From Paenibacillus bovis (GTDB taxonomy: Bacteria > Bacillota > Bacilli > Paenibacillales > Paenibacillaceae), in the NCBI RefSeq assembly GCF_001421015.2, contig NZ_CP013023.1, positions 1,481,501 through 1,545,500 on the forward strand: a stretch of DNA of 64,000 nucleotides. Reading direction: 5' to 3'. Both the position numbers and the translations under genes were made by a program. The stretch's first letter is position 1, and every line of letters starts with the position of its first letter. This document shows, piece by piece, positions 9,228-17,867 of this stretch. A model generated the notes under the pieces. The model worked only from the letters and a program-made list of their open reading frames with translations, had not been told where the DNA came from and did not search any database.

Positions 9228-10208
9228 TTATTTATCGTTTTCATCATTTACATAAAACATAAGTCCAATTCCGTCCAGATAGGAAATGCTGTATTTTAGA
9301 CCGTCTATAGTCGCTTGTTTGTTCAGATTAGCAAGTTCCAGATTCTCGTCCATCAATCCGAGTTTTCTCATTTTTGCCGCGTTGTCTTCCTTGGTCGCTC
9401 TAGGATCGACTGCTTTCATAATTAGTCCCATAGCGAGCAAATAATTGGCGCTTTCTTCGTAAGAACCTGCAGTTTGACCCAGTAGATTGATTTCTCGTAT
9501 AGAGCTATCGGCTTTATTAATAGTACCGGTCAGAGCAATATTATCCGAGAGCATATACTGAAAAGTATTCTGAACAGCTCCAGAAGATATATTGAGCTTG
9601 GGAAGATGCATATCCATTCCGATTTCGGTACTGCTTTTATTAAATGCAGTTCTGAATTGATCGGGTGTCATTCCTATTGTTCCGGGAATCGCATTGGTAG
9701 CTGCCTCTTTCGCTACTTTGGCTTTGGCGGCAGCTGTTTCTTGTTCAGCTTCTGCTGCTTTTTTATCTGCTTCTGTCTTTGCTGCAGCATCAGATTTGGC
9801 TTTTTCAGCGGCTTTTATTTTGGCTTGTGCTGCGCTCTTTGCTTCGTCTTTCTTGATCTGATTTTCGGCAAAGGTTTTTTGCTGTTCTGCGTTTCCTTGT
9901 ACTTGTTTATCTGTAGCAGTGGTCTGCTCAGCTGTTACGCCAGGCTGATCGTCACCTATGGAGGCGGTTGGTTGGGATACTTCACTAACTGGCGTTTGAA
10001 CGGTCTCGGTAGGTCCGGGAGACTTGACGGCTGGAGCATCTGGAGATGTAACCGCCAGTATGATCGTGGCAATAAATGCTGCGCCACTATAAAGAAAGGT
10101 TCGTTTTGCTCTGCCATTCTTTTTTATAACGTTCATAATACCAAGAACCAAAAATACTATAACTGCAATAAGAGCAGCCATGAAAAGAAAAGCTATAAAT
10201 GTACTCAA
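9228..10208 (-). CDS. Membrane-anchored protein with Ala/Lys/Glu-rich coiled coil
   Basis: The 326-residue protein starts with two membrane segments (about 2-24 and 36-54). A Pro/Thr/Val-rich linker follows, then a helical, low-complexity stretch of Ala, Lys, Glu and Gln (about 110-175) typical of an extended coiled coil. The C-terminal globular domain (about 178-326) begins IGMTPDQFRTAFN. The C-terminal part resembles uncharacterised DUF-type domains of Paenibacillus surface proteins; no catalytic motif was recognised. The TTG at 10208 is preferred because AAGGGG precedes it; the open frame upstream has no binding site. The membrane topology would place the coiled coil outside the cell. Confidence 0.75.
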   Translation of the reverse strand: MSTFIAFLFMAALIAVIVFLVLGIMNVIKKNGRAKRTFLYSGAAFIATIILAVTSPDAPAVKSPGPTETVQTPVSEVSQPTASIGDDQPGVTAEQTTATDKQVQGNAEQQKTFAENQIKKDEAKSAAQAKIKAAEKAKSDAAAKTEADKKAAEAEQETAAAKAKVAKEAATNAIPGTIGMTPDQFRTAFNKSSTEIGMDMHLPKLNISSGAVQNTFQYMLSDNIALTGTINKADSSIREINLLGQTAGSYEESANYLLAMGLIMKAVDPRATKEDNAAKMRKLGLMDENLELANLNKQATIDGLKYSISYLDGIGLMFYVNDENDK

Positions 10209-10383
10209 TGTATAATCCCCTTCGACTAATATGTATTTTATAAATAGTATACAGGTTGTATTTAGGTGTATGTTACAATTAATGGATATTTTATAAAGAA
10301 AACATACCAATTGACTATTCCACCATATGGGAATTATGCATTATGCTAGTTAAGCAGTTAAATAATTATTCAAGGGTGATTGT

Positions 10384-10605
10384 ATGTATGATGTGAAGAT
10401 TGTATTTACGGGGAATACCGAGCTGTATATTCAGGGCGTCAATGACAAGCAGGTCGCCCAGTTCAAAGAAGCGGTAGAACGGGGGGATAATTTCTACTAT
10501 CAGAACTATCATCTAAAATGTGCCAATATTGCCTACTATCACTTAACCGAAGCTCCGCAGCGCAAGCCAAGCACTAATCCCAATGAGTACTTTTACTTTA
10601 ATTAA
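10384..10605 (+). CDS. Small conserved hypothetical protein
   Basis: The 73-residue soluble product starts MYDVKIVFTGNTELYIQGV and looks like a small beta-beta-alpha fold rich in Tyr and Asn. AAGGGTGA precedes the ATG at a good spacing and codon use fits the host. No family was recognised. A strong terminator lies about 90 bases after the stop, so the gene forms its own transcription unit. Confidence 0.7.
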   Translation: MYDVKIVFTGNTELYIQGVNDKQVAQFKEAVERGDNFYYQNYHLKCANIAYYHLTEAPQRKPSTNPNEYFYFN

Positions 10606-11110
10606 TCGATTAGGTATTGTAATCTTTACTGCTGGAATATATTTGGACATACATATACAAAGGATAGCAGCAGGAACAATCTCCAGCATAGACCAAAAGA
10701 AGCAGACCATCAACCTGATTAGGGATGGTCTGTTTCTTGATTGGATTAAACAAAGAGGCTAAGCAAATTGAAGAAATAAAATATTAAAGTATCGAAATAA
10801 GTACGGTTTATGAACTATTTTATTTACCATAATCAATAAACATATAGCTTTCAAAAAATAATCTATAAATATTTTAATTCCGTATATAAATTCTTTTATA
10901 GGAATTATAGAAAATAATAGCTTAATATAACGTCTTATGAACTAAAAATATATGTCTTATTAATTAATAGTTTGCCACAAGTTGTTCTTTGGATTGTTTT
11001 TCGACTTAAAAGTACAAAAAAAGTGACTTAATTCTAGTAAATTTGCCTTGTTTACAATATTTGAATGTATGTTATCTTTTTTGGTATTAAATAAAAGGAG
11101 GAACATTTAT
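10606..11110. other. AT-rich intergenic region
   Basis: Apart from the terminator near 10.7 kb it contains no recognisable gene. From about 10740 the sequence becomes very AT-rich, marking the left border of the atypical segment that carries the Amidase_6 gene. No direct repeats bounding an insertion were found by eye. Confidence 0.4.
10697..10738 (+). terminator. Terminator hairpin
   Basis: AAGAAGCAGACCATC (10697-10711) pairs with GATGGTCTGTTTCTT (10724-10738) with one mismatch. Confidence 0.75.
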
Positions 11111-12304
11111 TTGAATATCAAAAAACAAGTTGTTCAATTTGTAGCCGTTGGAATGTCATTCTTTCTTTTTTCTAGTAGTACCAATGCATCTACTAATTCA
11201 ACCCCGATTGAAATTGATGTACCAACATCTCAAGCAGACTATCTTGATTATTTAAATGATATTAAAGAAGGGGAAATTAAAGTACCGATTAAAAAATTAG
11301 AAGAAATAAATACTAGCAAAGAAGATGTTTTAGAAAAATACGACCATGCCATCAAGCTAGTCAACAATTATATGAAGGACAATCAAATACTTATTAAAAA
11401 CGATATTGATAATGCGGATTACCAAATGTTTGTTATTAGTTTAGGAGTTAATTTAGATCAATTTTCTCCTGCAGATCAAAGTTTTATATTGGATTATGTT
11501 AAATTTATGGATCTATATGAGAATAAAAGAAAAAATAAATTGATTGAAAATTACGAACAAAAACTGTCAACGAATCAAATTTCCACAAATGAAATTATTG
11601 ATTTAATGGATTTGATGCCAGTGGCTGATTCTGAAAAAGCTACTAAGCCATCTACTGTAAACGAGGTTATAGAAAATCAAAAAAATGCAATCGATCATAA
11701 GAATTCCGTAGAAGAGTCTGTTTATGAGAACTCTGTAGCACAATTAATATCTCCATCAGCGTATTCCAATGGCTATAGTTCAGTCAAAGCTAGAGACTAT
11801 GCATATAAGTGGTGGGATGGAAGAAATCCATCATACCCTTATTATGCAAAATCAAAAGATTGTTCTATTACCTCTAAAGAATGTTGGAAAAAATGGGATG
11901 ATTGCACCAATTTTGTTTCACAAGCTTTATTAGCTGGGGGGATGGAAGAATGGCCTGGTTTAGTAAATAGAAGTACGGCATGGTACTATATTGATAGTTT
12001 AATCAATGCACCTTCTCATAGTTGGGGTGGCGCAAATAGTTTTTATAAATTTTGGTCAATAAGAGCTAAAACAGCTCCAACTGCAGCAAAAGCTGCTATG
12101 GGTGATCCTGTAAATGCAGATTTTGAAGGCGATGGGGATATAAACCATACTGCTCTAATTACATTGCTTAAAGATGGCCACTTTTACTTAACACAACATA
12201 CCGTGGACAAGAAAAATGCACCTCTTAGCAGCTGGTACTCTTCAGGATATAAAGTTTATGTTTGGAAAATGGATCAAGCTATTCAAAGTCAAATACCCAG
12301 TTGA
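11111..12304 (+). CDS. Secreted protein with C-terminal Amidase_6 domain
   Basis: The 397-residue precursor has a signal peptide (MNIKKQ, hydrophobic core, cleavage after about SSTNA). A long helical, Asn/Lys/Glu-rich region (about 30-225) precedes a C-terminal putative amidase domain. In that domain YSSVKARDYAYKWWDGRNPS leads to the catalytic-type DCTNFVSQALLAGGM with Cys265, and INHTALIT supplies His346, the Cys-His pair expected of this papain-like family. Such proteins are thought to cut cell-wall peptides or similar amides. A TTG start at 11111 is chosen because AGGAGG lies eight bases upstream. Codon use is far more AT-rich than in neighbouring genes, which suggests acquisition from a low-GC bacillus. 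Confidence 0.8.
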   Translation: MNIKKQVVQFVAVGMSFFLFSSSTNASTNSTPIEIDVPTSQADYLDYLNDIKEGEIKVPIKKLEEINTSKEDVLEKYDHAIKLVNNYMKDNQILIKNDIDNADYQMFVISLGVNLDQFSPADQSFILDYVKFMDLYENKRKNKLIENYEQKLSTNQISTNEIIDLMDLMPVADSEKATKPSTVNEVIENQKNAIDHKNSVEESVYENSVAQLISPSAYSNGYSSVKARDYAYKWWDGRNPSYPYYAKSKDCSITSKECWKKWDDCTNFVSQALLAGGMEEWPGLVNRSTAWYYIDSLINAPSHSWGGANSFYKFWSIRAKTAPTAAKAAMGDPVNADFEGDGDINHTALITLLKDGHFYLTQHTVDKKNAPLSSWYSSGYKVYVWKMDQAIQSQIPS

Positions 12305-12345
12305 AAAGAAGGGAGAGAGCCTAATTAAGCTCTCTCCCTTCTTTT
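12304..12345 (+). terminator. Strong terminator of Amidase_6 gene
   Basis: AAAAGAAGGGAGAGAGC (12304-12320) pairs perfectly with its complement at 12329-12345, ending in a T-run. Confidence 0.93.
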
Positions 12346-12479
12346 TGAATTACATAGATTTTGAATATGTTTTTGATGCGTAACACCATATGTGAAATCA
12401 ATTAATAACTACTAAAAGTAAGATTGAATATATTGAATCAAATTAGAAAAATAACAACATGATAAAAGATGAAATAGGC

Positions 12480-13718
12480 TTAGATCAGTTCCTGTCTTCT
12501 TTTCAAATATCCAAATAAGACGATCCCGGATATCGCGCAGACTGCCGCACACAGCCCGATAAATCCATATCCAGCCTGCAGCCCCCGCAGCAGTCCAATC
12601 GAGGTGTTGGCGCCGTAGGCGTTTTTAACTCCATCTATGACCCAGCCGATGACATAGTTGCCGATTACGCTGCCGACGCCCATCCAGGTCACGACAAACG
12701 TAATCGCGGTATCACTGCCATTGGGATAGCGTCGCGCAATAAATGCCATAACTGTCGGATAAATCATCGCAATACCTGCTCCTGACAGGGCAAACAGAAA
12801 AGCAACACGTTCTCCGCCGGCAATCGCGACAAATGTACACACTGCCGAGAAAGCAGAGAACACAATCAGGGACAATACGAACCCAATACGATCTGTCAGT
12901 GGGCCCAGCAGCAGCCTTCCCAGCGAGAACATGAGGAAGAAGCCGGACAGCAGGCCAGAGGCTTTTACCGTGTCCCAGGCATAGGCTTTTTCCAGAAAGT
13001 TAACGAGCCAGCCACCGACCGCCAGCTCCGATACTACGCCAAAGGACAGAATCAGAACCATCAGCCACAGCGCAGGATCGCGGGTTAGCGTTTTCATGGA
13101 AATGCGGTCTTCATGCGGTAGATCATCACCGGGAAAATGACTGCGCAGCGCAAACAGGATCGGCAGCAGACACAGCGACAGCATCACCAGATACATACCG
13201 CGCCAGTCCAGCTCATGACCAAATACCGACAGCGACATCACGCCGGTCGCCAGCAGGGGGGCCACCGTAGAACTAAGCCCATAGAAGAAATGGGACAGAT
13301 TCATCATGGTTCCGGTATTTTTGACAAAGATCCGTGCGCCGAGAATCGCCAGTGCGATCTCCAGCATCCCGTTGCCAATATACATAAAGAAATACGATGA
13401 AGCGAACAGCGGATAGGTATGGGACAGATAGATAAATACGCCAGATAACACCATCGAGCCAAAAGCGATAATACTGACAGCCTTGATGCCCCACAAACGT
13501 ACCAGAATAGCGGTAAATGAACAAGCAATCAGATAACCGAGTGCATTGAGCGACAGCAGCGTGCCCAGCTGCTGTTCATCCAGATTAAAATCGAACTGGA
13601 TACGCGGAATTGCCGGGCCTTTGATATTCTCCGAGATCCCGAATACGATAAAGCCGACGAAAATAGTCGCCAGCTGCATCGCATAGATCCGGTTAAATTT
13701 GCGTTCTTTTGCTTCCAC
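12480..13718 (-). CDS. MFS transporter, probably sugar-related
   Basis: The 412-residue polytopic protein has about twelve membrane segments. The first half contains a long GARIFVKNTGTMMNLSHFFYG stretch resembling the FucP/GlcP-type sugar porters. The second half holds the MFS loop GPLTDRIGF. A GTG start at 13718 follows GGAGG with nine bases between; no ATG fits. It lies 70 bases downstream of a ROK repressor on the same strand, which argues that both form one unit and that the transported or sensed compound is a sugar or sugar derivative. The exact substrate cannot be read from the sequence. Confidence 0.85.
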   Translation of the reverse strand: MEAKERKFNRIYAMQLATIFVGFIVFGISENIKGPAIPRIQFDFNLDEQQLGTLLSLNALGYLIACSFTAILVRLWGIKAVSIIAFGSMVLSGVFIYLSHTYPLFASSYFFMYIGNGMLEIALAILGARIFVKNTGTMMNLSHFFYGLSSTVAPLLATGVMSLSVFGHELDWRGMYLVMLSLCLLPILFALRSHFPGDDLPHEDRISMKTLTRDPALWLMVLILSFGVVSELAVGGWLVNFLEKAYAWDTVKASGLLSGFFLMFSLGRLLLGPLTDRIGFVLSLIVFSAFSAVCTFVAIAGGERVAFLFALSGAGIAMIYPTVMAFIARRYPNGSDTAITFVVTWMGVGSVIGNYVIGWVIDGVKNAYGANTSIGLLRGLQAGYGFIGLCAAVCAISGIVLFGYLKRRQELI

Positions 13719-13788
13719 AACAAGTTTCCTCCAGATTCATTAAATAGGAATAAAGATAGAATAATTGCAATATCAGGACAAAAACTGC

Positions 13789-14820
13789 CTAATTCCGCTC
13801 GATTAGCTGAACATGGTAAGTCAGGCTTTCCAGTGTCATCGTGATTAATCCGGTCAGATATTCATGCCGGGTGTCCTGCTGAATGAGCAGCTGCGGCATA
13901 TGCTCGGACGGAATCTGCTGCCGGCAGTCCTGCTCGATCTGCCCCAGCATGGAAGGAGCAATCGCGCCGCCGGTAATAACGAGAGCAGCCGGGTTGATAA
14001 TCGCAATAATCGAGACGATCGTATGGACGACCAGTGTATGAATCCCTTGGGGTGTGCCTAACTGACGAAGCTGTTCTTCCCGGCTGATCCCGAAGGGCAA
14101 ATAGGACACCTCGCCGCTAAAAAAGCTGTTGCCGCTAAGCAAGCGTCCGCCAATTATGAAACCTGCCCCGGCATAATGATTCTCGGAAAAGGTCAGCACG
14201 GCAAAATTACTGTCTTCTTCATAATTCTGTTCATGATACAGTCCATATACCGTCAGATTCATATCATTTTGGATAATCATCTGCAGACCCTCGTAACGCT
14301 GCTGCAGAATATGTACCAGTGGTTGACCTGCCAGCTCGGCGACATCACAGATGCCAATCTGCCCATTATGGGCAACACCGGGAATCCCGATTCCTACGGC
14401 CTGTACATTGTGATACCGACCGAGCAGATCATCCAGCAGCTGTTCGATGGTCTGCACATTAATGACTTCGTACTCTCGGGTATGCTGCTCCAGAATCTCT
14501 CCGTTCAGATTGGCACGGGCATGGGTGATCGAGTGGATACCGCGCTCTGTGCGGATAATAAGACCAATCAGGCTGGCATAATCGGCATTGAACTGATAAC
14601 GACTGGCTGGTCGTCCACCGCTGGATTCATCGGGCCCCAGATCCAGAATTTCGCCGGTCTGTACCAGTTCATTGAGGATAGTACCGCAGGTAGCTATGCT
14701 GAGCCGGGTCAGACTGGCGATAGACGCTTTGGTTCCTGTACCGGTTGTACGGAGTGTATTTTTAACCAGCTCGATATTGATTTTTTTGACCTGCTGGGTA
14801 CTATGGTATAACGGTCGCAT
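13789..14820 (-). CDS. ROK-family transcriptional regulator
   Basis: The 343-residue protein has an N-terminal winged helix (about 15-75, KASIASLTRLSIATCGTILNELV) and a C-terminal ROK domain with AVGIGIPGVAHNG, QNDMNLTVYGLY and INPAALVITGGAI. In most ROK proteins a GHxxxxxxG...CxCGxxGCxE zinc motif follows; here the matching region reads GEVSYLPFGISREEQ and has no cysteines or histidine, so the zinc site is lost. It is probably a repressor of the downstream MFS gene that senses a sugar-like ligand. AAAGGAG precedes the ATG. Confidence 0.9.
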   Translation of the reverse strand: MRPLYHSTQQVKKINIELVKNTLRTTGTGTKASIASLTRLSIATCGTILNELVQTGEILDLGPDESSGGRPASRYQFNADYASLIGLIIRTERGIHSITHARANLNGEILEQHTREYEVINVQTIEQLLDDLLGRYHNVQAVGIGIPGVAHNGQIGICDVAELAGQPLVHILQQRYEGLQMIIQNDMNLTVYGLYHEQNYEEDSNFAVLTFSENHYAGAGFIIGGRLLSGNSFFSGEVSYLPFGISREEQLRQLGTPQGIHTLVVHTIVSIIAIINPAALVITGGAIAPSMLGQIEQDCRQQIPSEHMPQLLIQQDTRHEYLTGLITMTLESLTYHVQLIERN

Positions 14821-15159
14821 GAGGGAACAGGCTCCTTTGTTTTACTTTTTAAAATAGATTTAATAAGTCGATCCATAGTAGTCTAACGGTATGTATCCGG
14901 AAAAGCAACCCCTGTAAGAAATGAACATTTCCGTTATAGAAGTGCTGGATCATGAGGATAGAAGAAGCTCGGAAAAGCATTAATAGAAATAGTACAAAAA
15001 AACCAGTGGAGAAGAGGTACATTCTTCGATGCCATCGCATATGGCTATACATCATACACATCTATTTGACAGCTTCTTTATTTGGTAAAAGGTGGATAAT
15101 AGAGCGAGAATATGTCATGATGATTAGATACATAATGGAAGATTAAGGAGAAATACGCA
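14821..15159. other. Divergent intergenic region
   Basis: Region between the ROK gene and the lipoprotein gene. A consensus TTGACA lies at 15066-15071 on the plus strand, but the best downstream -10-like GATAAT (15095) is 23 bases away, so the promoter is uncertain. No gene was recognised. Confidence 0.3.
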
Positions 15160-15873
15160 ATGAAAATCTATACGATCACGATAGTCGTAGTACTGCTGCT
15201 GTGTGCATGTGCAGCCGATGCGAATGCGGTCCGATTGAACCGGGATACGGCGTCAGATCCCCTTTCTGGTTCTACAGGTTATGGGGAGCGTCTGCCTGTA
15301 CCCGGCGAAAAGTCACTGGAAGCCCTGATAGCAAAAGAAATCTGGAAATTATACAAAATAGACATACCGGACAGCGATATCCATGTCGTAGAGCGGCAGG
15401 ATACCGGCCAAGCGACAGCAGCCAGTTACAGTCTAACGTATCAAAAGGTTCCGTATGCTGGTCTGATCATCGGTTATCGAAGCAATGAAAAATGGTATAA
15501 ACTCAGTATGGATATAATGAAAGTATATCGGGATATGAGGGTACAGACCGCTGACTCGGGAGGTGCTGCTTCACTGCCCAATCAGCACCGGGATGGTCTG
15601 GCCTTCCGCAGTGTTTATGGATATGTCCATGACCCCAATATCCGGCAGATTCGGATCGAATATCAGGGCGGACGAATATCTACGCTGCTACTTGCTGAGG
15701 GACAGTCGATTTATATGGACAGCAACATCGAACCCGAACAACGGGAACAGGAAAAACAGCAAAATCAGCAAAACCAACAGTTCGAGCAGTTATTGCGGAT
15801 AACGATGTACAGTGCCAATGGCAAAGTGCTATATGACCGCGATTATTCACCTGATGGCCAAGCAGAAATATAA
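15160..15873 (+). CDS. Putative lipoprotein of unknown function
   Basis: The 237-residue precursor has a hydrophobic leader (MKIYTITIVVVLLLCAC) with a lipobox-like end at Cys17, so it is probably a lipid-anchored surface protein. The body (about 45-235) begins with a helix (KSLEALIAKEIWKLYKI), alternates predicted strands and carries a Gln-rich stretch near 195-210 (EKQQNQQNQQFEQ). No known domain was recognised. AAGGAGA precedes the ATG. It lies upstream of, but not clearly in an operon with, the coiled-coil pair, because a promoter sits between them. Confidence 0.75.
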   Translation: MKIYTITIVVVLLLCACAADANAVRLNRDTASDPLSGSTGYGERLPVPGEKSLEALIAKEIWKLYKIDIPDSDIHVVERQDTGQATAASYSLTYQKVPYAGLIIGYRSNEKWYKLSMDIMKVYRDMRVQTADSGGAASLPNQHRDGLAFRSVYGYVHDPNIRQIRIEYQGGRISTLLLAEGQSIYMDSNIEPEQREQEKQQNQQNQQFEQLLRITMYSANGKVLYDRDYSPDGQAEI

Positions 15874-15983
15874 CGGAAAAGAAAAATGGTGTAAATATAA
15901 AACCTTTTTGAAGATCTGCCGTAATATAGACAGTCAGGAAAATTGAATTAGTCAAAAAGGCACTAGATTTTCCTTCTTTTTGA

Positions 15984-16012
15984 TTGAATGGGTAAAGTTT
16001 GTACCTTATAAT
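15984..16012 (+). promoter_or_regulatory. Promoter of coiled-coil gene pair
   Basis: TTGAAT (15984-15989) and TATAAT (16007-16012) are 17 bases apart and lie about 43 bases before the start at 16055. This is a good vegetative-type promoter. Confidence 0.7.
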
Positions 16013-16054
16013 CAAAGTGATTCAATACTATGTAAACTAATGGGGGATATGCCA

Positions 16055-16474
16055 ATGCTCGTAGGTAAAGGCGCAGTACGCGAGATGTCCAATGACATCG
16101 ATAAAGTAATTAGAGAGATCGATCAGATCACACAATCCAAAATTGACCGTGTAGCCGACAAAATCGACTCCGAATTGAACTCCTGTGGTCGTGAGCTGAC
16201 TAATGCTGCCAGCACATTGTCCCAAATTAAACCCCTGATGGATCGTCTGGTTGCACAGGTTGGACAAAATGCACCTGACCACGTACAGATTCTGGTAACT
16301 TCGATCGCGCAGGAAGTAATGTCCAAAGTTATCGCAGCAGGTGGCAACGTTGACGAAGTACAGAAAAATATCAAAGACGTCGACAAACTGACTGACGAGA
16401 TCGATAACCTGACCGATGAGATCGACAAGCTGACTAACAAAATTGATGAGATCACTGACAAATATCAGAAATAA
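16055..16474 (+). CDS. Small coiled-coil protein with heptad repeats
   Basis: The 139-residue protein is almost entirely helical. The first part (about 5-100) is an amphipathic helical bundle, and the last 40 residues consist of tandem seven-residue units of the type D-K-L-T-D-E-I, four times in a row, ideal for a coiled coil. No signal peptide or membrane segment is present. GGGGG lies eight bases before the ATG at 16055, which is preferred over the ATG at 16049. The gene is followed after 14 bases by a second small helical protein, so the two are co-transcribed and may form a complex. No family was recognised; the size recalls WXG100/LXG-associated proteins, without the WXG motif. Confidence 0.78.
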   Translation: MLVGKGAVREMSNDIDKVIREIDQITQSKIDRVADKIDSELNSCGRELTNAASTLSQIKPLMDRLVAQVGQNAPDHVQILVTSIAQEVMSKVIAAGGNVDEVQKNIKDVDKLTDEIDNLTDEIDKLTNKIDEITDKYQK

Positions 16475-16488
16475 GGAGGCTTATCTCC

Positions 16489-16839
16489 ATGAACGACTAT
16501 ACACCACCGGTAGGTGGCCAGCCCAACTACATATCCGGGTGGGGCAATCAGAAAGCCAAGGAAACGGCTCTGAAAATTGACCATATTGCGGATAAAGCCA
16601 AATTTGGCATTGAGATTCTGGGTTCCGGTCTGGTCGGTATTGATGCGATCGAGAAAGAGTTGATCGAGCTCTCGCATGCTCCGAATCCTCCATCCCAGGA
16701 ACAGATTCGCTCTATCGCACACCGTCTGGATTCCCACCAGAAGCAGATCCAGCAAGCGCTTGATCGGATCCGGGACATGATGACCGATATTGATAAAGCG
16801 ACAGACGCGATTCAGAATTCACCGCGTACCAGCTGGTAA
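16489..16839 (+). CDS. Small helical partner protein
   Basis: The 116-residue protein begins with a short Pro/Gly-rich segment (TPPVGGQPNYISGWGNQ). It is then helical throughout, with a Gly-containing break (GIEILGSGLVG) and a C-terminal amphipathic helix ending in DMMTDIDKATDAI. AAGGAGG precedes the ATG at ideal spacing. It is encoded 14 bases after the heptad-repeat protein and before a strong terminator, so both form a two-gene operon. The two proteins resemble each other in size and helical layout but not in sequence. The function is unknown. Confidence 0.78.
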   Translation: MNDYTPPVGGQPNYISGWGNQKAKETALKIDHIADKAKFGIEILGSGLVGIDAIEKELIELSHAPNPPSQEQIRSIAHRLDSHQKQIQQALDRIRDMMTDIDKATDAIQNSPRTSW

Positions 16840-16879
16840 GCATTAGCAACTGGCATTAGCCAGATTATAGAACGTACTG

Positions 16880-16909
16880 AAAAGACGCATACCCGGTATG
16901 CGTCTTTTT
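16880..16909 (+). terminator. Terminator of coiled-coil operon
   Basis: AAAAGACGCATACC (16880-16893) pairs with GGTATGCGTCTTTT; five T's end the element. Confidence 0.95.
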
Positions 16910-17124
16910 GGTATGCTATAATGCAGCCGAATCATTACAGGTCCAGCTGCATCCCCGACCAAAGTCCAAGCTGAAAAACAGCCGCAGGACGGTTTGAAAG
17001 GCTCCTCTATTCCTATATCCTAAAAGTATCACATATCAACGAGACAGCGTGGATAAACAAGCTTGCGGAAGAAGAAATGTTGCTGTCGGCACAGGAATAT
17101 ATTTTGCAGAGGAGAGTATGGGAA

Positions 17125-17319
17125 ATGAACAAATTATATCGTTCCAACAATGACAGGATGATGACCGGGCTGATGGGTGGCTTCGCAGAGATTCTGGGAA
17201 TGAGTTCTACCTTTTTGAGATTGTTATTCGTCGTCAGCGTATTTTTGACTGGTGGAACATCCATCCTATTTTACTTTATAGCGGCGCTTTTGATTCCGCG
17301 GGGAAAACAGATGTACTGA
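17125..17319 (+). CDS. PspC-domain membrane protein
   Basis: This 64-residue protein is a stand-alone PspC domain. A short basic start (MNKLYRSNNDRMMTGLMGG) leads into GFAEILGMSSTFLRLLFVV, followed by a second membrane stretch and the typical ending PRG. In phage-shock systems PspC proteins sense or relay envelope stress at the cytoplasmic membrane; small Firmicute versions are often under cell-envelope-stress control. GAGGAG lies about eleven bases before the ATG. No other psp gene is adjacent. Confidence 0.85.
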   Translation: MNKLYRSNNDRMMTGLMGGFAEILGMSSTFLRLLFVVSVFLTGGTSILFYFIAALLIPRGKQMY

Positions 17320-17467
17320 GGTAAAGCATACTGGGTGCGAGAGGAACAGCATCTTTCTACGGAGAATTGCTTCACTGAATAAAGCAGCATGAGGCTATGA
17401 GCAAGCAGGAGAGCACCTGCCTATAACGATTGTACAGGGAACAACTAACATAAGCGTGGTAAACAAT

Positions 17468-17516
17468 AAAACGATGAAGCATTCGTATCCGTATACGAAA
17501 GGCGTCATCGTTTTTT
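17468..17516 (+). terminator. Terminator hairpin
   Basis: AAAACGATGA (17468-17477) pairs with TCATCGTTTT (17505-17514) around an inner TTCGTAT/ATACGAA stem, with a T-run. Confidence 0.8.
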
Positions 17517-17786
17517 GTTTGATTTGGTGAAAAGGAGGAAATAGTCTGTATAGGCTGGTTATTCCTCTATTCAGCACAGCGCATTATCTAAATTCCACTC
17601 CGCGTATTTTGGCAAATATCATCGTGTCACGCAGCCGTCCCTCATGATTCAGACGATCCGGCGACTCAAGCATTATCCACTCCATACCTTGTGGAAATAC
17701 ATATAAAAATAAAGTCATACTACATATAAAAAGAGCATCGTATAAAATGAAATACTTTTAAAAAACCGCTTTTTTTGGTTGATAAA

Positions 17787-17801
17787 TAGTAATGATTACG
17801 A
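17787..17801. promoter_or_regulatory. Zur box 1
   Basis: TAGTAATGATTACGA matches the Bacillus Zur consensus TCGTAAT-N-ATTACGA at 13 of 14 fixed positions. It lies 67 bases before the start of the binding-protein gene. Confidence 0.8.
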
Positions 17802-17823
17802 TAAGATGAAAACCGATATTAAA

Positions 17824-17838
17824 TCGTAATTATTACTA
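17824..17838. promoter_or_regulatory. Zur box 2
   Basis: TCGTAATTATTACTA matches the Zur consensus at 13 of 14 fixed positions. Its centre is 37 bases from that of box 1, and the box lies 30 bases before the GTG start of the importer operon. Confidence 0.8.
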
Positions 17839-17867
17839 AGTATAGATATATAGCGGGGGGAACGATT

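Larger units (their letters stand above)
17320..17867. other. Intergenic region with terminator and Zur boxes
   Basis: This contains a terminator at 17468-17516 and the Zur-controlled promoter region at 17780-17840. Between them (17520-17770) no gene or structure was recognised. Confidence 0.5.
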
